A stretch of DNA of 64,000 nucleotides from Pseudokineococcus lusitanus (lineage in GTDB: Bacteria > Actinomycetota > Actinomycetes > Actinomycetales > Quadrisphaeraceae). The stretch spans positions 310,001 to 374,000 of the forward strand of contig NZ_RJKN01000001.1 of the NCBI RefSeq assembly GCF_003751265.1, in the 5' to 3' direction. The notes under the pieces are model-generated. The model saw only the letters and a program-made list of their open reading frames with translations, had not been told where the DNA came from and ran no database searches. Positions 8,637 through 16,400 of the stretch are shown here, piece after piece (positions within the stretch are counted from its first letter, which is position 1; every line of letters starts with the position of its first letter). The position numbers and the translations under genes are program-made.

Positions 8637-9551
8637 ATGAGGCTCCACCGCACCCTCGCCGCCGCCGCGGCCGCCACCCTCATGATCACGCTCAGCGCGT
8701 GCGGGCAGGAGGGCTCCCCGACGTCCCCCGCCGCCCCCGGCGAGAGCGGCGGCACGACGGCGGAGGCCCCGGAGTACGAGGTCGCGAGCGACGTCGACCT
8801 GGCCGACAGCCTCACCTACGAGCGCATGGTCGCCAACGGCGGCCCGACGATCGGCGTGAAGTTCGACCAGCCGGGCCTCGGCCTGCAGTCCCCCGGCGCC
8901 GACGCGCCCGAGGGCTTCGACGTCGAGATCGCCAAGCTGATCGCGGCCGACCTCGGCTTCGCGCCGGAGGACATCACCTTCACGGAGACGGTCTCCGCCA
9001 ACCGCGAGCCGTTCCTCCAGAACGGCACGGTGGACCTCGTCGTCGCCACCTACACGATCAACGACGAGCGCAAGCAGGTCGTCGACTTCGCCGGGCCCTA
9101 CTACGTGGCCGGCCAGGACCTCCTCGTCCGCGCGGACGACGACTCGATCAACGGGCCGGACGACCTCTCCGGCAAGACGGTGTGCTCGGTCGACGGCTCC
9201 ACGCCGGCGCAGCGCATCACCGAGGAGTACCCCGACGCCGAGCTCGTCACCTTCGACGCCTACACGAACTGCGTCGAGCAGCTCACCGGCGGTCAGGTCG
9301 ACGCCGTGACGACGGACGACGCCATCCTCCGCGGGTACGCCGCGCAGCAGCCCGAGCTCCTGCGCGTCGTGGGCGAGCCCTTCTCGGAGGAGCCCTACGG
9401 CATCGGCATGCCCCTCGGCGACACGGCCCTGCGCGACTTCGTCAACGACTCCCTCGAGGAGGCCGAGGACGACGGCCAGTGGCAGGCGGCCTTCGAGTAC
9501 ACCCTCGGCGACAGCGACGGCGTCGAGCCGCCCGAGGTCGACCGCTACTGA
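8637..9551 (+). CDS. gluB: Glutamate ABC transporter substrate-binding lipoprotein, GluB-type
   Basis: This extracellular solute receptor is anchored by a lipid. The 304-residue product has a lipoprotein signal peptide with lipobox LSAC (Cys22), a Ser/Gly/Thr-rich tether, and a family-3 periplasmic-binding fold: GFDVEIAKLIAADLGF, EPFLQNGTVDLVVATYTI and DFAGPYYVAGQDLLVR are typical of glutamate/glutamine receptors. ATG 8637 is preceded by GAAGGGC about 7 nt upstream. It is separated from the permease gene by a strong hairpin, which should raise its level relative to the membrane subunits. Confidence 0.93.
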   Translation: MRLHRTLAAAAAATLMITLSACGQEGSPTSPAAPGESGGTTAEAPEYEVASDVDLADSLTYERMVANGGPTIGVKFDQPGLGLQSPGADAPEGFDVEIAKLIAADLGFAPEDITFTETVSANREPFLQNGTVDLVVATYTINDERKQVVDFAGPYYVAGQDLLVRADDDSINGPDDLSGKTVCSVDGSTPAQRITEEYPDAELVTFDAYTNCVEQLTGGQVDAVTTDDAILRGYAAQQPELLRVVGEPFSEEPYGIGMPLGDTALRDFVNDSLEEAEDDGQWQAAFEYTLGDSDGVEPPEVDRY

Positions 9552-9559
9552 TCGACGGA

Positions 9560-9596
9560 CGGGTGGGGCGGCCGGCGTGACCGGCCGCCCCACCCG
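9560..9596 (+). terminator. Intra-operon hairpin after gluB
   Basis: A perfect 16-bp GC stem (9560-9575 with 9581-9596, 5-nt loop) sits 8 nt after the gluB stop and 55 nt before gluC. It looks like a partial terminator or a 3' stabiliser of the gluAB part of the message. Confidence 0.6.
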
Positions 9597-9651
9597 CCTG
9601 CCCGGCCCCACCTGACCCAGCCGACACCCCCGACCACGCAGAGGAGGCGCC

Positions 9652-10317
9652 GTGGACGCGGTCCTCGACAACCTCGGGCTCTTCGCCAGCGGACTGGCCG
9701 GCACCGTGACCCTCTTCGTGTGGTCGGCCGTGGCGTCCCTCGTCCTCGGCGTGGTGCTCGCCGTCATGCGGGTCGCACCGAGCCCCGCCGTCCGCGCCTT
9801 CGGCACGGCTTACGTGCTGACCGTCCGGAACACGCCCCTGACCGTCGTCTTCGCCCTCATCGTCTTCGGCGGCCCCATCCTCGGCCTGTCCGTCGGCGGC
9901 AGCGTGGACCTGCAGTACCGGGTCCTCGCCGTGCTGGCGCTCTCGCTCTACACGGCGTCCTTCGTCTGCGAGGCCCTGCGCGGCGGTATCGCCACCATCC
10001 CCGTCGGGCAGGCGGAGGCGGCACGCTCGCTCGGGCTGACCTTCCCGCAGACCCTGCGGCACGTCGTGCTGCCGCAGGCCGGGCGGACCGTCGTCCCGCC
10101 GCTGGGCAGCGTCCTCATCGCCATGGCGAAGAACACGAGCATCGCCTCGGCGTTCAACAACACCGAGCTCATCTCGGCGATGAGGACGGGCATCGAGAAC
10201 CGCGGCGACGCGGTCATCGCGATCCTCGTGGCCACGGCGGTCGCCTACCTGCTCGTCACGCTGACCCTCAGCCTCGTCTTCGCCCTCGTCGAGAAGAAGG
10301 TGGCGATCGTCCGATGA
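9652..10317 (+). CDS. gluC: Glutamate ABC transporter permease, GluC-type
   Basis: This is a membrane subunit of the importer. The 221-residue protein has five or so hydrophobic segments and the HisM-type family pattern: VRNTPLTVVFALIVFGGP in the first half, then the cytoplasmic EAA loop EAARSLGLTFPQTLRHVVLPQA that docks to the ATPase, and MAKNTSIASAF after it. GTG 9652 has GGAGG 5-6 nt upstream. Its last codons overlap the next permease start by ATGA. Confidence 0.94.
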   Translation: MDAVLDNLGLFASGLAGTVTLFVWSAVASLVLGVVLAVMRVAPSPAVRAFGTAYVLTVRNTPLTVVFALIVFGGPILGLSVGGSVDLQYRVLAVLALSLYTASFVCEALRGGIATIPVGQAEAARSLGLTFPQTLRHVVLPQAGRTVVPPLGSVLIAMAKNTSIASAFNNTELISAMRTGIENRGDAVIAILVATAVAYLLVTLTLSLVFALVEKKVAIVR

Positions 10318-11159
10318 GCGCACCCACGAGCGTCCTCTACGACCTGCCGGGGCCGAAGGCCGTCCGCCGCAACCGGGTCATCGGCGTGGTCGGCGTCCTC
10401 CTCGTCATCGGGCTCGTCGCCTTCTTCGTCTACCGGATGGGCGAGGCCGGCCAGCTGACGGCCGCCCGCTGGACGCCCTTCCTCTACAGCGACATCCAGA
10501 ACGCCCTCCTCGACGGCCTCCTCGCCACGCTGCAGGTGGCGGCCATCGCGGGTGCCCTGGCGCTCGCCTTCGGCGTCGTCTTCGCCGCCGGCCAGCTGAG
10601 CGACCACCGGGTGCTCCGGTGGCCCAGCGTGGCCGTCGTCCAGCTCTTCCGCGGGCTGCCGCTGCTGCTGCTCATCTTCGCGCTCTTCTTCGCGAGCGGC
10701 GGGGCCATCACGGTCTTCTGGTCCCTGGTCCTCGGGCTCGTGCTCTACAACGGGTCCGTCCTCGCCGAGGTCTTCCGTGCCGGCGTCCTCGCCGTCCCGC
10801 GCGGCCAGTGGGAGGCGGCGTCGGCGCTCGGCCTGCGCAAGACGGCGACCATGCGCCTCGTCCTCGTGCCGCAGGCCGTCCGGTCGATGCTGCCGGTGAT
10901 CGTGGCCCAGCTCGTCGTCCTCCTCAAGGACTCCGCGCTCGGCTTCATCGTGGGCTACACCGAGCTCCTCCGGCAGGGCCGCCTCATCGGGACGAACTTC
11001 TTCAACGTCATCCCGTCCCTGCTCGTGGTGGCCGTGATCTACATCGTCATCAACTTCCTCCTCGGGCTGCTGGCGACGTACCTCGAGCGGCGCCTCAGCC
11101 GCTCCAAGCGGTCGTCGGCCGACACTCACGCCCCCGAGGTCGAGCTCGAGCAGCGCTGA
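10314..11159 (+). CDS. gluD: Glutamate ABC transporter permease, GluD-type
   Basis: This is the second permease subunit, 281 residues. It starts with a cytoplasmic segment of about 20 residues, has a first membrane helix near residues 24-43, and carries the typical FRGLPLLLLIFALFFA and EAA loop EAASALGLRKTATMRLVLVPQA, followed by LLKDSALGFIVGYTELL. The C-terminus ends in a polar tail rich in Ser, Arg and Glu. The ATG at 10314 overlaps the gluC stop (ATGA), which suggests translational coupling. It is the last gene of the operon and is followed by a strong terminator. Confidence 0.94.
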   Translation: MSAPTSVLYDLPGPKAVRRNRVIGVVGVLLVIGLVAFFVYRMGEAGQLTAARWTPFLYSDIQNALLDGLLATLQVAAIAGALALAFGVVFAAGQLSDHRVLRWPSVAVVQLFRGLPLLLLIFALFFASGGAITVFWSLVLGLVLYNGSVLAEVFRAGVLAVPRGQWEAASALGLRKTATMRLVLVPQAVRSMLPVIVAQLVVLLKDSALGFIVGYTELLRQGRLIGTNFFNVIPSLLVVAVIYIVINFLLGLLATYLERRLSRSKRSSADTHAPEVELEQR

Positions 11160-11181
11160 CCCGGCGCCTCGGCGAAGGACG

Positions 11182-11222
11182 GACGGAGGGGCACGACGGC
11201 GACGCCGTCGTGCCCCTCCGTC
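11182..11222. terminator. Bidirectional terminator between gluD and recX
   Basis: A perfect 19-bp stem (11182-11200 with 11204-11222) and a 3-nt loop lie between two convergent genes, 22 nt after gluD and 25 nt after recX. It can serve both strands. Confidence 0.85.
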
Positions 11223-11247
11223 GTCCCGCGCCTGCCGGGCGTCCGGT

Positions 11248-11895
11248 TCAGCCGTCGCGCTCGGCGTCCAGCGCCTCCCGGACCACGGCGTACGCGACGC
11301 CGGGCGGGTAGCCCTTGCGGGCGAGGACGCCGGCCAGCCGGCGCAGGCGCACCTGCTCGTCGAGGCCGCGGGTGGCGCGCATCTTCCGCTCGACGACGCG
11401 CTCGGCCCCGGCCCGCTCGTCCTCGTCGCTGACGTCCGCGACGGCGCCGCGGGCGACGTCGTCCTCGACACCCTTCGTCCGCAGCTCGTGGAGCAGCGCG
11501 CGACGGGCGAGCCCGCGCGTCTCCTGGCGGGAGCGGACGAGCATGTCCGCGTAGGCGACGTCGTCGACGAGACCGACCTCCGTGAGCCGGTCGAGCACCT
11601 GCTCGACGACGGGCTCCTCGACCCCCTTGCGCGCCATCGCCGCGGCCAGCTCCCCGCGGCTACGGGGGGCCATCGCCAGCTGGCGCAGCGCGATGCCCCT
11701 CGCGACGGCGACAGGGTCGGCCGGCGGCTCGGCCGCACGGGGACCCTCGTCGCCCGCGGCGCCCTCCCCCGCGCCCGGCGGCCCGGGTGCGTCGCGAGGT
11801 CCGGAGGGGGGCGACGACGCGCCCGTCCGGCGGCGGGCGCCGGGCCGGCGACGGCCCGGCCGGCCGCCGCGCCCCTCGCCGCCCTCAGCGCTCAC
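11248..11895 (-). CDS. recX: Regulatory protein RecX
   Basis: RecX binds RecA filaments and limits their activity. The 215-residue protein has a disordered N-terminal third rich in Gly, Arg and Pro, then the RecX three-helix repeats: ALRQLAMAPRSRGELAAAMARKG, LDRLTEVGLVDDVAYADMLVRS and LARKGYPPGVAYAVVREAL are recognisable. GTG 11895 is taken as the start; the downstream conserved domain does not depend on this choice. It lies 25 nt after recA on the same strand, the usual recA-recX operon. The long N-terminal extension is common in high-GC actinobacteria. Confidence 0.93.
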   Translation of the reverse strand: MSAEGGEGRGGRPGRRRPGARRRTGASSPPSGPRDAPGPPGAGEGAAGDEGPRAAEPPADPVAVARGIALRQLAMAPRSRGELAAAMARKGVEEPVVEQVLDRLTEVGLVDDVAYADMLVRSRQETRGLARRALLHELRTKGVEDDVARGAVADVSDEDERAGAERVVERKMRATRGLDEQVRLRRLAGVLARKGYPPGVAYAVVREALDAERDG

Positions 11896-11920
11896 GAGAG
11901 CCCTCGCCCGCCGCGGCCGC

Positions 11921-12964
11921 TCAGAAGGCGACCTCGGCCTCCGCGGGCTCGGCCGGCTTGTCGACCTGCGGGCCGACGCCGAGCTTCTCCTTGATCTTCT
12001 TCTCGAGCTCGTCCGCGAGGTCGGGGTTGTCGCGCATGAAGGCGCGCGCGTTCTCCTTGCCCTGGCCGAGCTGGTCGCCGTCGTACGTGTACCAGGCGCC
12101 GGACTTGCGGACGAAGCCCTGCTCGACGCCCATGTCGATGAGGCCGCCCTCCCGGGAGATGCCGTGCCCGTAGAGGATGTCGAACTCGGCCTGCTTGAAC
12201 GGCGGGCTGACCTTGTTCTTGACGACCTTGACCCGGGTGCGGTTGCCGACGGGCTCGGTGCCGTCCTTGAGCGTCTCGATGCGGCGCACGTCGAGGCGGA
12301 CGGAGGCGTAGAACTTCAGGGCCTTGCCGCCCGTCGTCGTCTCGGGCGAGCCGAACATCACGCCGATCTTCTCGCGCAGCTGGTTGATGAAGATCGCCGT
12401 GGTGCCGGAGCTGTTGAGCGCACCGGTGATCTTGCGCAGGGCCTGCGACATGAGGCGGGCCTGGAGGCCGACGTGGCTGTCGCCCATCTCGCCCTCGATC
12501 TCGGCGCGGGGCACGAGCGCGGCCACCGAGTCGATGACGATGACGTCGAGCGCGCCGGAGCGGATGAGCATGTCGGCGATCTCGAGGGCCTGCTCACCCG
12601 TGTCGGGCTGGCTGACGAGCAGCGCGTCGGTGTCGACGCCGAGCTTCTTGGCGTAGTCCGGGTCGAGCGCGTGCTCGGCGTCGATGAAGGCGGCGATGCC
12701 GCCGGCGCGCTGGGCGTTGGCCACGGCGTGCAGCGCCACGGTCGTCTTTCCCGACGACTCCGGGCCGTAGATCTCGACGACGCGGCCGCGGGGCAGGCCG
12801 CCGATGCCGAGCGCGACGTCCAGCGAGATGGCGCCGGTGGGGATGACCTCGATGGGTGCTCGGACCTCGTCGCCGAGACGCATCACCGAGCCCTTGCCGA
12901 ACTGGCGGTCGATCTGGCCGAGGGCCGTCTCGAGGGCCTTGCCGCGGTCTGCCGTCACGGGCAT
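11921..12964 (-). CDS. recA: Recombinase RecA
   Basis: RecA forms filaments on single-stranded DNA, drives strand exchange and triggers LexA self-cleavage. The 347-residue protein has the normal length and all core motifs: Walker A GPESSGKT (67-74), Walker [11 protein letters not shown], loop L1 with [20 protein letters not shown], and loop L2 with [20 protein letters not shown]. No intein is present. ATG 12964 is preceded by GAGGTGATGAC, giving a usable ribosome binding site. Upstream are a RecA-NDp/PafBC-type promoter (13024-13046) and, further out, a LexA box (13116-13131), so damage control is probably dual, as in mycobacteria. Confidence 0.99.
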   Translation of the reverse strand: MPVTADRGKALETALGQIDRQFGKGSVMRLGDEVRAPIEVIPTGAISLDVALGIGGLPRGRVVEIYGPESSGKTTVALHAVANAQRAGGIAAFIDAEHALDPDYAKKLGVDTDALLVSQPDTGEQALEIADMLIRSGALDVIVIDSVAALVPRAEIEGEMGDSHVGLQARLMSQALRKITGALNSSGTTAIFINQLREKIGVMFGSPETTTGGKALKFYASVRLDVRRIETLKDGTEPVGNRTRVKVVKNKVSPPFKQAEFDILYGHGISREGGLIDMGVEQGFVRKSGAWYTYDGDQLGQGKENARAFMRDNPDLADELEKKIKEKLGVGPQVDKPAEPAEAEVAF

Positions 12965-13023
12965 GTCATCACCTCAGGGTCTGGGCCGGCCGCTGGCCGG
13001 TGTGGCTTCGGTCCGTCGGGAGG

Positions 13024-13046
13024 ACGCTAGGAGCGCCCACCGACAG
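13024..13046 (-). promoter_or_regulatory. RecA-NDp/PafBC-type DNA-damage promoter of recA
   Basis: The minus strand reads CTGTCGGTG, then 8 nt, then TAGCGT. This matches the LexA-independent damage promoter consensus TTGTCRGTG-N8-TANNNT with one mismatch in the 9-mer. The predicted transcript start is about 50 nt upstream of the recA ATG. Confidence 0.8.
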
Positions 13047-13108
13047 CGGGTCCGGGCCTGGCCCGGGCTGGGGACGGACGACGCCGGACGTCGACCTGTG
13101 CGCGCCCG

Positions 13109-13131
13109 ACGGTACTCGGACACGCGTTCGA
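13109..13131 (-). promoter_or_regulatory. LexA box and adjacent -10 of the distal recA promoter
   Basis: The minus strand reads TCGAACGCGTGTCCGA at 13131-13116, a single mismatch from the actinobacterial SOS box TCGAAC-N4-GTTCGA. A TACCGT hexamer (13114-13109) follows one base later, so bound LexA would block this promoter. The recA leader from here would be about 140 nt. Confidence 0.75.
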
Positions 13132-13173
13132 GCGGCGCGCACGACACGCCGGTCCGCGCCGGACGTCGCGCCG

Positions 13174-13404
13174 TCAGCCCCGGGGCCGGCGGCGCGCCGG
13201 GTCCGCGCCCAGCCGGCGCTCCGGCGGCACGTCCATGGCGTCGCACAGGGCCTCCCACACCTCGCGGGGAGGGACGCCGTCGGCGAGCGCCTCGTCCGGC
13301 GTCCGGTGCCCGAGCCGCCCGACCACCTGGGTGGCGGTGACCGACCGGGCGTACGTCGGGCCGAGCTCGCCCTCCGCCAGCCGCCAGAACTCGCTGAGCC
13401 TCAC
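13174..13404 (-). CDS. DUF3046 family protein
   Basis: The 76-residue protein matches the DUF3046 family, small acidic actinobacterial proteins found almost always next to recA. It begins VRLSEFWRLAEGELGPTYAR and contains VVGRLGHRTPDEALADGV and REVWEALCDAMDVP, the family core. GTG 13404 gives the standard start. The function is unknown. It is transcribed toward recA from between the recA and lhr damage promoters, on the same strand as recA. Confidence 0.9.
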   Translation of the reverse strand: MRLSEFWRLAEGELGPTYARSVTATQVVGRLGHRTPDEALADGVPPREVWEALCDAMDVPPERRLGADPARRRPRG

Positions 13405-13435
13405 GCGGGCCAGCGTGCCACCACCGGCGGGGCGG

Positions 13436-13458
13436 CTGTCGGTGCCCCGGGGCAGGAT
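13436..13458 (+). promoter_or_regulatory. RecA-NDp/PafBC-type DNA-damage promoter of lhr
   Basis: CTGTCGGTG, 8 nt, CAGGAT; the -10 ends 6 nt before the lhr ATG. The 9-mer is identical to that of the recA promoter 400 bp away, on the opposite strand. Confidence 0.78.
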
Positions 13459-13464
13459 CACCGC

Positions 13465-16400
13465 ATGGCCCGGGGCAGCACGACGACCGCAGCGCCCGCC
13501 CCCGTGCCCGCCCCCGACCCGGCCGCCGTGCTCGGCCGCTTCTCCGAGGCGACCCGCCGGTGGTTCACGGGCGCCTTCGCCGCCCCCACCCCCGCGCAGG
13601 CGGGCGCCTGGCACGCCATCAGCAGCGACGAGCACACGCTCGTCGTCGCGCCCACGGGCTCCGGCAAGACGCTGTCGGCCTTCCTGTGGTCGGTGGACCG
13701 CCTCGTCACGGACCCGGTGCCCGAGGCCGCGCTGCGCTGCCGCGTCCTCTACGTCTCCCCGCTGAAGGCGCTGGCCAGCGACGTCGAGCGCAACCTCCGG
13801 GCCCCGCTCACGGGCATCGGCCACGAGCGGGTCCGGCTCGGGCTGGAGCCGCCGGACGTGCGCGTCGGCATCCGCTCCGGCGACACCTCCCAGGCCGAGC
13901 GCCGGCTGCAGGCGCGGACGCCGCCCGACGTGCTCATCACGACGCCGGAGTCGCTCTTCCTCGTCCTCACGTCGCGGGCCCGGGAGTCGCTGGCCGGCGT
14001 CACCACCGTCGTCCTCGACGAGGTCCACGCCGTGGCCGGCACCAAGCGCGGGGCCCACCTGGCGCTGTCGCTCGAGCGGCTGGACGCGATGCTCGAGCGC
14101 CCCGCCCAGCGCATCGGCCTGTCCGCCACCGTCCGCCCGCCGGAGACGGTCGCCCGCTTCCTCGCCGGCGCGCGCACCCCGCAGGACGGCGGCCGGGCGG
14201 TCCGGGTCGTCCAGCCGCCGTCGACGAAGGTCTTCGACCTCTCCGTCGTCGTGCCCGTCGAGGACATGTCCCGCCTCGGCGAGCCCACCGACGACCTCAG
14301 CGGCGCGGCCGCGGGCGCCCAGCGCACGACGTCGATCTGGCCCTCGGTCGAGGAGCGCGTCGTCGACCTCGTCGCCCCCACCGAGGACGAGCACCGCTCC
14401 ACCATCGTCTTCGCCAACTCCCGGCGGCTGGCCGAGCGCCTCACCTCGCGCCTCAACGAGGAGTGGGCCGAGCGGCTCGAGGCGGCCGCCGAGGGCGTCG
14501 TCGACCTCGAGGCCGACCCCGGCACGACGGACGGGGCGGGGGCCCGCCGCCCGCCCGCCGAGGTGATGGCGCAGGCCGGCACGTCCGCGGGCGTCCCGGC
14601 CGTCCTCGCGCGGGCCCACCACGGGTCGGTGAGCAAGGAGCAGCGCTCGCTCATCGAGGAGGACCTCAAGAGCGGGCGCCTGCCGGCCGTCGTCGCGACG
14701 TCGAGCCTCGAGCTCGGCATCGACATGGGGGCCGTCGACCTCGTCGTCCAGGTGGAGTCCCCGCCCAGCGTGGCCAGCGGCCTGCAGCGGGTCGGCCGTG
14801 CGGGCCACCAGGTGGGCGCCGTCAGCCGCGGCGTCCTCTTCCCCAAGTTCCGCTCCGACCTCGTGCAGACGGCCGTCGTCACCGAGCGCATGCGCGAGGG
14901 GCTCATCGAGGAGCTGACGGTCCCCGCCAACCCGCTCGACGTCCTCGCCCAGCAGGTCGTGGCCATGACGGCGCTCGACGAGTGGTCCGTCGACGACCTC
15001 GAGGCGCTCGTCCGCCGGGCCTCGCCCTTCGAGGGCCTCACCCGCCCGGTGCTCGAGGCCGTGCTCGACATGCTGTCCGGCCGCTACCCCAGCGAGGAGT
15101 TCGCCGAGCTGCGGCCGCGCGTCGTGTGGGACCGCGTCGCCGGCACCCTCACCGGCCGCCCGGGCGCCCAGCGGCTCGCGGTGACGAGCGGCGGCACCAT
15201 CCCCGACCGCGGCCTCTACGGCGTCTTCCTCGCCGGCGGCGACGGGCCCGGCCGCCGCGTCGGCGAGCTCGACGAGGAGATGGTCTACGAGTCGCGGGTC
15301 GGCGACGTCTTCACGCTGGGCGCCTCGACGTGGCGCATCGAGGAGATCACGCGCGACCAGGTGCTCGTCACCCCCGCGCCGGGCCAGCCGGGCAAGCTGC
15401 CGTTCTGGCACGGCGACGCCCCGGGGCGGCCCGCCGAGCTGGGGCGCGCCCTCGGCGCCTTCGTCCGCGAGCTCGCCGCCGCGCCGGGAGGGTGGGACGG
15501 CGAGGTCGCCCGCGGCCGGGCCGAGGCCGCCGGCCTCGACACGTGGGCGGTCGACAACCTCCTCGCCTACCTGCGCGAGCAGCAGGAGGCCGTGGGCCAC
15601 CTGCCCGACGACCGCACCGTCGTCGTCGAGCGCTCCCGGGACGAGCTGGGCGACTGGCGCGTCGTCGTGCACTCCCCCTACGGCAAGCCGGTCCACGCCC
15701 CGTGGGCCCTGGCGGTCTCGGCGCGGCTGCGCGAGCGCTTCGGCGTCGACGTCCAGGCCATGCCGTCCGACGACGGCCTCGTCCTGCGGCTGCCCGACGT
15801 CGGCCTCGGCGACGACGGCGGCGGCACCGGCGGCGAGGGCGACCTGCCCGACCTCGCCGAGGTGCTCCTGCTCGACCCGGACGACGTCGCCGCCGTCGTC
15901 ACCGAGGAGCTCGGCGGCTCCGCGCTCTTCGCCGCCCGCTTCCGCGAGTGCGCCGGGCGGTCCCTCCTGCTGCCCAAGCGTCGTCCCGACCGGCGCCAGC
16001 CGCTGTGGCAGCAGCGCCAGCGGGCCGCGCAGCTGCTCGAGGTCGCCAGCCGCTACCCGTCCTTCCCCGTCGTCCTCGAGACGGTGCGGGAGTGCCTGCA
16101 GGACGTCTTCGACGTGCCGGCGCTGGAGCAGCTGCTCAAGGACCTGCGCTCGCGCGCCGTCCGCGTCGTCGAGGTGACGACGCAGACGCCCTCCCCCTTC
16201 GCGCGGAGCCTGCTCTTCGGCTACGTCGCGCAGTTCCTCTACGAGGGCGACTCCCCCCTGGCCGAGCGGCGCGCGGCCGCCCTCCAGCTGGACCCGGGCC
16301 TGCTGTCGGAGCTGCTGGGCCGCGGCGACGGCGCCGCGCTGGCGGACCTCCTCGACCCGGCGGCCGTCCTGCGGACGCACGCGGAGCTGCAGCGGCTGGC

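Noticed and set aside
6107-9580. A long plus-strand open frame across miaB and the gluAB region.
   Set aside because: The translation is low-complexity Arg/Gly/Ala and crosses opposite-strand and same-strand genes with clear motifs; no domain is visible.
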